Assembly: GCA_947167555.1 (NCBI GenBank) | Contig: CAMVIO010000002.1 | Span: 1-26,258 of the forward strand | Direction: 5' to 3' | From: an uncultured Selenomonadales bacterium | GTDB taxonomy: Bacteria; Bacillota; Negativicutes; Selenomonadales; Selenomonadaceae | DNA: 26,258 bases | Shown here: piece by piece, positions 1 to 6,630 of the stretch | Layout of the letters: every line of letters begins with the position of its first letter | Position numbering within the stretch: position 1 is the stretch's first letter | Translations under genes and position numbers: made by a program | Notes under the pieces: model-generated | What the model was told of the DNA's origin: nothing | Database searches by the model: none | The model's input: the letters and a program-made list of their open reading frames with translations, nothing else

Positions 1-1693
1 GTGCCGAAAGCCCTCTGCCATAGATGTTCCCCATATAAACGGCATCTTCTTTTGTAATCTTCTTTGCATCCCATATCTGCTGCGCTCCGTTATACAGCAC
101 TGCCTGTGCCATGAGAACATCGTTGTCGGGCATGAGTGTTGATATCTTGGCAAGGTCACCCGCCACAACCGGAGCTGTAAACGATGTACCTGCATCCATT
201 CCCACTCTTCCATCCGGAAGCATTACAAATGCGTATGGATCTTGGATGGTATGCAGCGACATATCTATGTTCGCACCGTATGCGACCAGATCGGGTTTAT
301 AATATCCCGCAAAGCCTGGTCCGATTCTTGTATATGCTGTAGGCTCATTTGCTTTACTAAAGGCATTAACAGCATCTACGCCTGCAACAGCTCCAACTGT
401 AATTCCGAGCATAGCATCAGCGGGCTCTGAAATTCGTGCATCAGTATCATCAAGTATTTCTTCCAGATTTGAGGCGTTTTTTGCCAGCTCATGATTGCCT
501 GCAGAAATAACAAACTTTACACCATACTTGCGCATAAGGCTGTCAAGCTGATATCCCATCATACTAAGCTCATCGCCTTCGATCGCTACTTCGGTATTTG
601 ATGACAGGTTGAAAATCTGCGCAACATCATGAAATGCGACAACAGCCTCTTCAATTCTCTGTGACATCTCATCAGGAGCAACGCCTTTATCGGCTCCATA
701 GACATCACAGTCAATAATCTTGGCTCTCGGAGTTAAATATTGATTGGTCAGCTGCATACCAATATGTTGGAATGCGACCTTACTTGCGACCTCGGTTCCA
801 TGAGGAGTAGTAGCCGATCCCGATACTCCAGATGCCTTCCAATGCACCGGAACAAGAGCGCTATACTCGTCCGGGAATATAACGCCTGAATCCACAACAA
901 CAACCACCGGTAAGTCGTCAATATTCACCGATGGATCCAGTTGCATATCCTGCGATACAAGATTAGTCACTGCACTTGGACTGAGTTGAAAAAAAGACGT
1001 CTGCTCCACACGATAAATTGCCGGATCATCGGTGATACTTCTCATATCTTTTATGGGAAGATCCGCCCTGATAACAGCGGTTCCATCGGCAAGGTTATAT
1101 CTCTTCCGTGCATGCTGGCCTTCCAAGCTATCGATCTTTTCAATAAGCCGTCCTGCGGCCCTTTCCTGAACATCCGGATCAAGATTCGGAACAAACATCA
1201 TCTGAACATCGACAGACATCCTATCCTTTTCCTGTTCCAGATACTTTTTAAGGGATCCAGCCTCTTTGTCATCGGCAGTATATGGCATAAACTCATCCAC
1301 ATACTGAAAATGCTTTAGACTTCCAGAACCTTTATAGGTTCCGACGCGCTTCTGTAATCTTCCGAACATGCTCTTGCTCGCAGATACGACTGCATGTCTT
1401 TTATCCTTTATAGCATTTATCTTCAAGCCTTCTTTTTCTGCTATCTTGCGTTCTGCATAAATGTCCTCGCCTTCCGGAAGCACCAGTTTGAAGATAACTA
1501 TATCCTCGTCACTCAGGGAATTCGATGCAAGGTGATCATAGGCCTCCATGATATTTCTGAGACCAGTGGACAGAACTTCACCATGCTCTCTAAAATCCAA
1601 GCCACGATCTTCTGAGAATCCACGTGGTATTTTATCAAGTTTTTCTACCTCCTCATCTGATATCCAGAGATGAGGCAAATATTCTTCAGCCAT
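1..1693 (-). CDS. Subtilisin-like serine protease (S8 family), 3' end cut off by window edge
   Basis: This frame is open from an ATG at 1693 to the window edge (564 codons seen; the C-terminus lies outside). It is a peptidase S8 (subtilase) domain behind an N-terminal region of about 260 residues of unknown role. The catalytic triad is visible: Asp268 in VVVVDSGV, His298 in TTPHGTEVA and Ser504 in AGTSFTAPVVAG, with the oxyanion Asn400 in ISAGNHE. No signal peptide is seen, so it probably acts in the cytoplasm. The start has an AGGAGG Shine-Dalgarno six bases upstream, inside the end of the ATPase gene, and the two genes overlap by 8 bp, so translation is probably coupled. AAA+ ATPase plus subtilase pairs are known to recur in bacterial accessory regions; a conflict or defence role is inference. 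All catalytic residues are intact. Confidence 0.9.
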   Translation of the reverse strand, partial: MAEEYLPHLWISDEEVEKLDKIPRGFSEDRGLDFREHGEVLSTGLRNIMEAYDHLASNSLSDEDIVIFKLVLPEGEDIYAERKIAEKEGLKINAIKDKRHAVVSASKSMFGRLQKRVGTYKGSGSLKHFQYVDEFMPYTADDKEAGSLKKYLEQEKDRMSVDVQMMFVPNLDPDVQERAAGRLIEKIDSLEGQHARKRYNLADGTAVIRADLPIKDMRSITDDPAIYRVEQTSFFQLSPSAVTNLVSQDMQLDPSVNIDDLPVVVVVDSGVIFPDEYSALVPVHWKASGVSGSATTPHGTEVASKVAFQHIGMQLTNQYLTPRAKIIDCDVYGADKGVAPDEMSQRIEEAVVAFHDVAQIFNLSSNTEVAIEGDELSMMGYQLDSLMRKYGVKFVISAGNHELAKNASNLEEILDDTDARISEPADAMLGITVGAVAGVDAVNAFSKANEPTAYTRIGPGFAGYYKPDLVAYGANIDMSLHTIQDPYAFVMLPDGRVGMDAGTSFTAPVVAGDLAKISTLMPDNDVLMAQAVLYNGAQQIWDAKKITKEDAVYMGNIYGRGLSA

Positions 1694-2840
1694 TCTTTAC
1701 CTCCTTTAATTCAGCCTTATACTTTTTTATCTGGTAATCGAGTGTTGTATTCGGAACACCCAGAGCTTTGCCGATCTTACGCGTCGATACTCCACGACTA
1801 TTCATTTCATAAATTACCTTCATTGCTTCATCGCTCTCACCTGAGAACTTTGTAAGCTGCTGAATGAGTATTCCGGTAACGTCCTCGGTCTTAATCTTAC
1901 CGTTCATTAGATAGAACTTACCTGCAGCAGATGCCCATTCTCTAATCTGTGCCCCGTTTAAGCCTTCGGAGATTTTCGTGAGAAGCTTAAAATCAACCTT
2001 ATCGGACTTCTTGATTTCATATTCATTGAACCACTTCTTAAGCAGTGCATCTCTTTGGGCATTGTTGGGCCGATCCAGTGTAATCGTCACATTAAACCTA
2101 CGCCATATGGCCGGATCCAGAAGATGCTCATGATTTGTTGCCGCGATCAAGAATACATTACCGGGCATGTTATCAAAATTCTGTAACAGAGTGGTTACAA
2201 CTCTTTTTAGCTCGCCCAGCTCATTACTATCATCTCTCTTCTTGGCAATTGCATCGAATTCATCAAGGAAAAGTATGATCCGCTGATCCTTAACCGAATC
2301 AAATACCTTCCTTAGGTTCGTGCTGGTCTGCCCCAGATATGAAGATACCAATCCATCAAGTCTTACATATGCTATAGGTAAGCCAAGCTCATGTGCAATG
2401 GCCTGGGCTGTCATTGTCTTACCGCATCCAGGAGGGCCGCATAAAAGGACTCTGTTCACCGGCTCCATGTTATGCTTTATGAGCTTTGCAACATTCTTCT
2501 GCTCTTCGATGACCTGCTCGATGATCTTTCTCTGACTATCGGGAAGAACTACATCGTTCAACGAAATTTCCGAATTAATGATCTCGTAGAGCTCAAGCAG
2601 GCTATCCTTGTCTCTGGGAGAAGCTCCCTGAAGCGAAAAAGACGTAGCGCTTGGGCTAAACTCCGGGACCGCGCTCTTTGTCTTTTCCTTTTCGGCATAG
2701 GCCTTACGTATTTTATTAGCTAAGAGTACATTTCCCTTCTTCTCCTCATCCGACGCTAGTTTCTCTACAGCATCCTTGAATTTCAGCTCGTCTTTACTAC
2801 AATGCGCCAGTATAAGATTCTCAATAAGCTCAGCTTTCAT
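1686..2840 (-). CDS. AAA+ ATPase with C-terminal helix-turn-helix, partner of subtilase
   Basis: A 384-residue protein. Residues 1-50 form a small charged helical domain. An AAA+ core follows, with Walker A GPPGCGKT (135-142), Walker B ILFLDEFD (D193/E194), sensor-1 Asn236 in AATN and an Arg finger in WRRF (R247/R248). A C-terminal helix-turn-helix (about 348-372, GVSTRKIGKALGVP) is seen. The fold belongs to the FtsH/Cdc48-like classical AAA group. The start ATG has GGAG eight bases upstream. It is the first gene of a two-gene operon with the subtilase (8-bp overlap), so it may unfold or select substrates for the protease or gate its activity (inference). The C-terminal helix-turn-helix is a candidate reader of the TTCGTGCA boxes around its own promoter. 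No trans-membrane segment is seen. Confidence 0.9.
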   Translation of the reverse strand: MKAELIENLILAHCSKDELKFKDAVEKLASDEEKKGNVLLANKIRKAYAEKEKTKSAVPEFSPSATSFSLQGASPRDKDSLLELYEIINSEISLNDVVLPDSQRKIIEQVIEEQKNVAKLIKHNMEPVNRVLLCGPPGCGKTMTAQAIAHELGLPIAYVRLDGLVSSYLGQTSTNLRKVFDSVKDQRIILFLDEFDAIAKKRDDSNELGELKRVVTTLLQNFDNMPGNVFLIAATNHEHLLDPAIWRRFNVTITLDRPNNAQRDALLKKWFNEYEIKKSDKVDFKLLTKISEGLNGAQIREWASAAGKFYLMNGKIKTEDVTGILIQQLTKFSGESDEAMKVIYEMNSRGVSTRKIGKALGVPNTTLDYQIKKYKAELKEVKNG

Positions 2841-2853
2841 TATTTATCTCCGT

Positions 2854-2861
2854 TTCGTGCA
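2854..2861 (-). promoter_or_regulatory. TTCGTGCA box, downstream copy
   Basis: The 8-bp word TTCGTGCA (TGCACGAA on the transcribed strand) occurs between the ATPase promoter and its start codon. It is identical to the two tandem copies upstream of the -35 element. A bound repressor here would sit in the initially transcribed region. Confidence 0.4.
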
Positions 2862-2880
2862 TGTTCGTTTATCTAATAAA

Positions 2881-2909
2881 ATAATACTGTATTTATCACT
2901 TTTTGTCAA
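2881..2909 (-). promoter_or_regulatory. Sigma-70-type promoter of the ATPase-subtilase operon
   Basis: On the minus strand TTGACA (2909-2904), a 17-bp spacer and TATTAT (2886-2881) lie about 40 bp upstream of the ATPase ATG. The -35 box is a perfect match and the spacing is ideal. Confidence 0.75.
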
Positions 2910-3058
2910 TATGTAATTTCGTGCAACTTCGTGCACATATAAAAACCGAAACCCTGAAGCCCCTGTCTCTGTTGGCTCATATTATAGTATTTATCAATAG
3001 TACTGCTCGATATATCCATATGCCCGATCAAATACATCCTAGGCCTTGATCTTATATT
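2906..3058 (-). pseudogene. Possible C-terminal remnant of a tyrosine recombinase
   Basis: A short open stretch on the minus strand, bounded by stops at both ends, encodes about 50 residues including RMYLIGHMDISSSTIDKYYN. It matches the box II pattern of tyrosine recombinases: a Gly-His pair (about 3025-3020), then S-T, then a Tyr about a dozen residues later as candidate nucleophile. No upstream catalytic domain is present in this frame, so if real it is only the tail of an integrase gene. Its stop lies in the -35 region of the ATPase promoter. The identification rests on a short motif only. Confidence 0.35.
2918..2935 (-). promoter_or_regulatory. Tandem TTCGTGCA boxes, 10 bp apart, upstream of -35
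   Basis: Two exact copies of TTCGTGCA (2918-2925 and 2928-2935) start 10 bp apart, one helical turn, immediately upstream of the -35 box. With the third copy at 2854-2861 they bracket the promoter. This arrangement suits a DNA-binding regulator; the ATPase's own C-terminal helix-turn-helix is a candidate (inference). Confidence 0.5.
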
Positions 3059-3093
3059 TTATCCATATAATACCGCGCAGGGCTTTGGGCCGT

Positions 3094-3126
3094 TAAATAT
3101 CCCCCGGCTATGCCGGGGGATATTTA
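3094..3126 (-). terminator. Strong GC hairpin in the gap upstream of the ATPase operon
   Basis: A near-perfect inverted repeat, AAATATCCCCCGGC / GCCGGGGGATATTT with a 3-base loop. It is rich in A/T at both stem ends, so it can act on both strands. With the next hairpin it insulates the ATPase operon from the small gene beyond. The rest of the 2841-3196 gap holds the promoter, the boxes and the recombinase-like fragment. Confidence 0.65.
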
Positions 3127-3139
3127 TTCATCAACGCAG

Positions 3140-3166
3140 AAAGCCGCCCCGATTGGGCGGCTTTTT
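3140..3166. terminator. Intrinsic terminator hairpin
   Basis: AAAGCCGCCC / GGGCGGCTTT stem with a 5-base loop, followed by TTTTT on the plus strand and a shorter T run on the minus strand. It lies about 30 bp past the stop of the PD-(D/E)XK-like gene and probably ends that transcript. Confidence 0.7.
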
Positions 3167-3196
3167 GATTATGCCAGGCTTTGTTTCCAAAGTCTT

Positions 3197-3688
3197 TTAT
3201 ATTTTCCCCAAATAGTTAATAAAAACTTTCGTAATATCTTCCGCATTTTTCTTAACATCATCAAATTTCACAATATATCCTCTCTTGGTTTCGCGCAAGA
3301 GTCCCTTGTCCAGAAGCATATCGCTGGATATTTGATATACTTGTTCTACCGCAAATTGTTCGCCAAAAATAACCCCGATAAGATAATCAAAATTTAATTT
3401 TCCTTTCTCATCTTTATGGAAATAATCAAACTGCACACTACCTTTTCCGTAAAACCGTCTTCCTTTGATTTGATATGTTTTATTATTGTTTGTATCAATC
3501 AGATCATATCCTTCTTGGTTATTGTCTGCCTCTTTGAGTTTCAAAACAGCCTTGCACAATTTTTCAGCATATTCCCCGGTAGGAGTGTTGTGATTTTTGA
3601 ATCCACACTCATTTTTCAGCTCATTCAAAAGCTTTTCATACGCTCTTAACTTCTCTTGGATTTTTTTGATATTTTGTTCTTCTGTCAT
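3197..3688 (-). CDS. Small PD-(D/E)XK-like (possible nuclease) protein of unknown role
   Basis: A 163-residue soluble protein. A helical, charged first 30 residues precedes a pattern seen in the PD-(D/E)XK nuclease superfamily: Glu39/Glu42 in TGEYAEKL, Asp62 in GYDLID, and a Q-x-K element (Q73, K75) in TYQIKGRR. It resembles small restriction-endonuclease-like proteins annotated as domains of unknown function (DUF6998-like, from memory only). The ATG at 3688 has GGTGGGG six bases upstream; an in-frame GTG at 3700 lies within that Shine-Dalgarno and is less likely. The gene stands alone between two hairpins, is AT-rich compared with the housekeeping genes, and has no modification partner next to it. 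Nuclease activity is inference. Confidence 0.75.
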   Translation of the reverse strand: MTEEQNIKKIQEKLRAYEKLLNELKNECGFKNHNTPTGEYAEKLCKAVLKLKEADNNQEGYDLIDTNNNKTYQIKGRRFYGKGSVQFDYFHKDEKGKLNFDYLIGVIFGEQFAVEQVYQISSDMLLDKGLLRETKRGYIVKFDDVKKNAEDITKVFINYLGKI

Positions 3689-3712
3689 AACATTCCCCAC
3701 CTAGACATCTTT

Positions 3713-3748
3713 AAAGACATCCATGTTAGATAGAGCATGGATGTCTTT
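3713..3748 (-). terminator. Flagellin transcript terminator
   Basis: A perfect 13-bp inverted repeat, AAAGACATCCATG / CATGGATGTCTTT with a 10-base loop, lies 9 bp past the flagellin stop codon. The T run on the minus strand is short (TCTTT), so termination strength is uncertain, but the stem is strong. Confidence 0.65.
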
Positions 3749-3756
3749 TCTACTTT

Positions 3757-5133
3757 TTACTGGAGCAGGCTCAGTACTGAGCTGCTGTTTTGGTTGGCCT
3801 GCGCGAGCATGGACTGGGCTGCCTGGAGCAGGACGTTGTTCTTCGTGTAAGCGGTCATTTCGGCTGCCATGTCGGCGTCCTGAATCGTGGACATCGAGGA
3901 CTGGGTATTCTCGCTGGCTATTGTGATATTTGCCGAAGTATATTCGAGACGGCTTTCCACCGCGCCGATGGTCGTCTGCTGGTTCAGGCATTTCTGAAGC
4001 GCCGAATCCAGCACGTTAATGGCCGCGTTCGCGAACTTCTGTGTGGAAATATTCAAAGTTGAACCATTTTTTGCCTTGAGGCCAAGGGAGTAAGCACGCA
4101 TATCGGACAGGCCCACCTTAATGGCCTGATTTGCCTTTGTCCCAGTCTGGAGCACAATGGCGTTGTCCGGCGTATTATTCTCCGCGCGAATAGATTCCTC
4201 GAAGTTGTCAAGAATCGCGTTTGCAGACTTATTGATATTGCCGTTCTTGTCCGTCACGCAAATCGTAAGCCCGGAAATCTGCCCGTCCACGCCGGCATTT
4301 GATGCCCGATAGGTAACTGCCGACTGATAATCCGGCGTATACACCTCATTGCCCGATGCGTCTATGCCAATCTTTGAACTAAAACTTGAAAATGTGATAT
4401 TATCTGCAAGATCAAAATTCCCCGCAATTTGCTCTCCACCCGAACCGTCAAATAAGGCTTGAAATAGTGTATCCTCGTCTATTGTATATGCAACAATATT
4501 TGTTTCTCCTTGTTGAACCCAAGAAACCGTAATTGTATCTCCCGGCCGAATCCCTAAATTCCGACCGGTGTTATCTGTCAGTCCAACAACCGTTGTATAT
4601 TGATCCGTTGTAGAAGCAAAACCACGGTTGGTTAAATGTGTGTATGTTCCAACATCATTTTCACTCGGTGGATTGGTAGCAGGATTAACCCCGGTAACCT
4701 TCCGATTATGCGACCCATCCACCAAATACATTCCATTGTAAGTCACATTAGCGTTGTCATCAATCTGATCGACCATCTGGTCGAGTTCCTTCTGGATCTG
4801 CTGGCGATCGGAATCCGTATTCGTATCGTTCGCCGCGTTTAGGACTTTCTCCTTCAGCGTCGAAATAATCTCCACGGTACTCGCCACAGCGCCCTCAGCA
4901 ACCTTCAGCATGCTGTTACCATTCTGCGTATTCCGATTGTCCTGGTCAAGGCTCCGCATCTGGACGGCCATGCGCTCGCCAATCGCGTACCCAGAAGCAT
5001 CGTCCCCCGCGCTGTTGATCCGCATACCGGATGATACCTTCCGCAGGCTCTTCGTTAGCTCGTTCGCGTTCCTGTTCAGCACGTTCAGCGTATTCACCGC
5101 CGACATATTGTTCTTTACAACCATACCCGCCAT
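3757..5133 (-). CDS. fliC: Flagellin (flagellar filament protein)
   Basis: A 458-residue flagellin, the subunit of the flagellar filament, secreted through the flagellar type III apparatus and without a cleaved signal peptide. Residues 1-140 carry the conserved D0/D1 region (LRKVSSGMRINSAGDDASG, then a SLDQDNRNTQNGNSML-type stretch). About 360-458 carry the C-terminal D1/D0 region (IGAVESRLEYTSANI, ending in LAQANQNSSSVLSLLQ). The middle (about 150-350) is the surface-exposed variable region and is visibly more AT-rich than both ends. The ATG at 5133 has GGAGGG eight bases upstream. A sigma-28-type promoter lies about 70 bp upstream. It is flanked by accessory genes rather than by other flagellar genes. 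hag is an equivalent gene name. Confidence 0.95.
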   Translation of the reverse strand: MAGMVVKNNMSAVNTLNVLNRNANELTKSLRKVSSGMRINSAGDDASGYAIGERMAVQMRSLDQDNRNTQNGNSMLKVAEGAVASTVEIISTLKEKVLNAANDTNTDSDRQQIQKELDQMVDQIDDNANVTYNGMYLVDGSHNRKVTGVNPATNPPSENDVGTYTHLTNRGFASTTDQYTTVVGLTDNTGRNLGIRPGDTITVSWVQQGETNIVAYTIDEDTLFQALFDGSGGEQIAGNFDLADNITFSSFSSKIGIDASGNEVYTPDYQSAVTYRASNAGVDGQISGLTICVTDKNGNINKSANAILDNFEESIRAENNTPDNAIVLQTGTKANQAIKVGLSDMRAYSLGLKAKNGSTLNISTQKFANAAINVLDSALQKCLNQQTTIGAVESRLEYTSANITIASENTQSSMSTIQDADMAAEMTAYTKNNVLLQAAQSMLAQANQNSSSVLSLLQ

Positions 5134-5202
5134 GACAATCCCTCCGCTAAATCTCAGGCGTCCTGCCCAAAAGCATAGCCCAAACTCATTCTTTCACCCA
5201 TG

Positions 5203-5229
5203 TTATCGGCAAAACACGGATTTTTCTTA
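5203..5229 (-). promoter_or_regulatory. Sigma-28 (FliA/SigD)-type promoter of flagellin
   Basis: On the minus strand TAAG (5229-5226), 15 bp, then an exact GCCGATAA (5210-5203). The consensus is TAAA-N15-GCCGATAA, so there is one mismatch in the -35. It implies late-class flagellar control by a sigma factor encoded elsewhere. Confidence 0.8.
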
Positions 5230-5300
5230 ATAGAATTCTATAAAAAAATGATAAAAAAGCAAGAAATAAGAAAAAGGTCATGGATTTGCTCAGTCAATAG

Positions 5301-5630
5301 CTATAATATTTCCAATTCAGCAGTTGCTAATTGGATAACTTTTTGCAAAATATCATCAGGTATTCGTTCTACAAAATTATGTGGTCTTGCTGTCAAATCA
5401 AGCGTCCGCAAATGCTCACACAAAACAAAACCGGTAGTAACTGTGCAACCGTCCAGTGAAATATGCAAGGGGAAGCCATTATCAGTATTTGTAATGGGGC
5501 AAACGATAGCCATTTTTGTCTTTTCAATAAAAAGATTGTTGCTCACGATCAAAGCAGGCCGATATCCTGCTTGTTCGTGGCCCCGTTGCGGGCTGAAACT
5601 GACTTTGATAATATCTCCTTGCTTTACCAT
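5301..5630 (-). CDS. mazF: MazF/PemK-type endoribonuclease toxin
   Basis: A 109-residue toxin of the MazF/PemK/ChpB family, which cleaves mRNA at short sequences and stops translation. Family features: GDIIKVSF at the N-terminus, the G-x-R-P element with catalytic Arg24 (AGYRPALIVS), CPIT (44-47) with the catalytic Thr, and the EHLRTLD strand (72-78). The length is normal and all key residues are present, so it should be active. It overlaps the antitoxin gene by 7 bp and is translated after it. No clear terminator follows; the flagellin promoter begins about 70 bp downstream on the same strand. Confidence 0.93.
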   Translation of the reverse strand: MVKQGDIIKVSFSPQRGHEQAGYRPALIVSNNLFIEKTKMAIVCPITNTDNGFPLHISLDGCTVTTGFVLCEHLRTLDLTARPHNFVERIPDDILQKVIQLATAELEIL

Positions 5631-5869
5631 ACTTCATTCCCAACTCTTTCTCCCCAATTTACTTCAAAAGGTTCATAGTTACCGGAATAACCGGCAAATA
5701 CATCTTTCAGAGATATTTTTTCCGGCGGGGAGACTGGCTCAATAATCAGTTTATTATTTTCAACCGTAAGAGAAATTTGTTCATCAACACGCCATTTGAG
5801 CGCAGCAAGCAGTTCACGGGAAATCCGAATCCCCTGGCTGTTTCCCCATTTTTGAATAGCTACAGTCAT
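5624..5869 (-). CDS. mazE: MazE-type antitoxin (AbrB/SpoVT fold)
   Basis: An 81-residue antitoxin. The N-terminal swapped-hairpin AbrB domain is recognisable by IQKWGNSQGIRIS (5-17) and binds DNA. The acidic, Pro-rich C-terminal half (about 45-81) is the part expected to wrap the toxin and block its RNA site. The ATG has GGAGGGG six bases upstream. It precedes mazF with a 7-bp overlap, the usual antitoxin-first order. Autoregulation through the inverted repeat at 5891-5903 is likely. Confidence 0.92.
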   Translation of the reverse strand: MTVAIQKWGNSQGIRISRELLAALKWRVDEQISLTVENNKLIIEPVSPPEKISLKDVFAGYSGNYEPFEVNWGERVGNEVW

Positions 5870-5890
5870 AACAATCCCCTCCTTGTTGTA

Positions 5891-5927
5891 TATACAAAGT
5901 ATATCCTTTGATATTGCTTGTTGTCAA
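5891..5927 (-). promoter_or_regulatory. mazEF promoter with operator over the -10
   Basis: TTGACA (5927-5922), 18 bp, TATACT (5903-5898) on the minus strand. A perfect inverted repeat TATAC-aaa-GTATA (5891-5903) covers the -10, and a related GTATATC word lies just upstream of the -35. This is the expected position for repression by the MazE-MazF complex. Confidence 0.75.
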
Positions 5928-5959
5928 GTTGATATACATATTTTGCATGATAGATACAA

Positions 5960-6021
5960 GAAAAAATCCCGGCAATCGTCGTCTTGCTCCCGAAAGGGGC
6001 ATGCGCTGATTGCCGGGATTT
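5960..6021 (-). terminator. Original terminator of the ruvX operon
   Basis: A 14-bp stem (5964-5977 paired with 6008-6021, AAATCCCGGCAATC / GATTGCCGGGATTT) with a T run on the minus strand at 5966-5961. It follows directly on the stop codon of the displaced ruvX tail, so it was the native end of that operon. It now ends the type III toxin transcript instead. Confidence 0.85.
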
Positions 6022-6158
6022 TATTTTGCCGAAAGGCCGTCCAGGTATCCTTGCAGGATGAAGACCGCCGCCATCTTGTCGATGACCTTCTTGCGTTTTT
6101 TGCGGCTGACGTCCGCCGCGATCAGCGACTTCGTGGCCGCGACTGTCGAAAGGCGCTC
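6021..6158 (-). pseudogene. ruvX: Displaced 3' tail of ruvX (truncated duplicate)
   Basis: It encodes the last 45 residues of RuvX, from the ERLSTVAATK motif through YLDGLSAK and a stop, and has no start of its own. All but its final 16 bp is a copy of the functional gene's 3' end (one mismatch in 122 bp). Because the native-looking terminator follows it, this piece is best read as the original gene end, cut off from its 5' part by the insertion of the type III toxin-antitoxin module. Confidence 0.85.
6037..6158 (-). repeat. 122-bp direct repeat, left copy (ruvX 3' end)
   Basis: Matches 6812-6933 over 122 bp with a single difference (G at 6044 against A at 6819). It ends exactly where ruvX homology stops; the final TC of the repeat supplies part of the toxin's TGA stop codon (6157-6159). 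Confidence 0.95.
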
Positions 6159-6588
6159 AGATATATTTTTCAAAATACTGTAACGTCGAATATAAACACA
6201 ATCGCCGATTAGCTTCAATATTGAAATTTGACTTGGCATTCTTATATTTTTTGATATATGATACCATTTTCGTATAAATAATATATTCTTTCCCCAACAA
6301 AGTCCTGAATTCATTCGGCCTGATATATGGCCGTTTACTTGTGTTGATATAACTAGGCGTCACAATTACAACTGCCTTGGAAAAGTCAACACCACACTTA
6401 TTTTTCTTATCTGTCCAAAGAACATGTGCGTGTTTAATATCCGATCTTAGCGGCACAGCAAATTGAATACCACCAATTTGCATGGCAACATAAATATAAG
6501 GCCTGTCAGATTTCTGTTCAATTTCCGGATATAAATTCGTTGGATAGTCTTCATAAAATTTGTCAGACAAAAAAATAAAACGATTCAT
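6157..6588 (-). CDS. Type III toxin-antitoxin toxin (ToxN/CptN-like endoribonuclease)
   Basis: A 143-residue basic protein starting MNRFIFLSDKFYEDY, with RPYIYVAMQIGGIQFAVPLR (29-48) followed by SDIKHAHVLWTDKKNKCG. This resembles the N-terminal core of the ToxN/AbiQ/CptN endoribonuclease family (RPYI, hydrophobic strand, PLRS). The ATG at 6588 has GGAGAA upstream; longer starts would run into the antitoxin RNA terminator. The decisive support is context: the gene is preceded by a promoter, tandem RNA repeats able to form pseudoknots and a small terminator, which is the type III layout. Known toxins of this kind cut RNA and are held inactive by the repeat RNA. The 143-residue length and two repeats fit the CptIN type better than ToxIN (inference). 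Confidence 0.8.
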   Translation of the reverse strand: MNRFIFLSDKFYEDYPTNLYPEIEQKSDRPYIYVAMQIGGIQFAVPLRSDIKHAHVLWTDKKNKCGVDFSKAVVIVTPSYINTSKRPYIRPNEFRTLLGKEYIIYTKMVSYIKKYKNAKSNFNIEANRRLCLYSTLQYFEKYI

Positions 6589-6602
6589 TGTTATTTCTCC
6601 AA

Positions 6603-6630
6603 GAAAAAGAGGAAACCCCCTTGCGGGGGT
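6603..6630 (-). terminator. Attenuating terminator between antitoxin RNA and toxin
   Basis: Minus-strand ACCCCC / GGGGGT stem with a 4-base loop (6615-6630), followed by TTTCCTCTTTTT. It lies between the RNA repeats and the toxin's Shine-Dalgarno. In known type III systems such a leaky terminator keeps antitoxin RNA in excess over toxin mRNA. Confidence 0.8.

Noticed and set aside
6021..6314. 97-residue frame joining toxin-antisense-frame sequence to the ruvX tail
   Set aside because: A chance fusion at the insertion junction without a ribosome site; only the ruvX-derived part has meaning, as a remnant.
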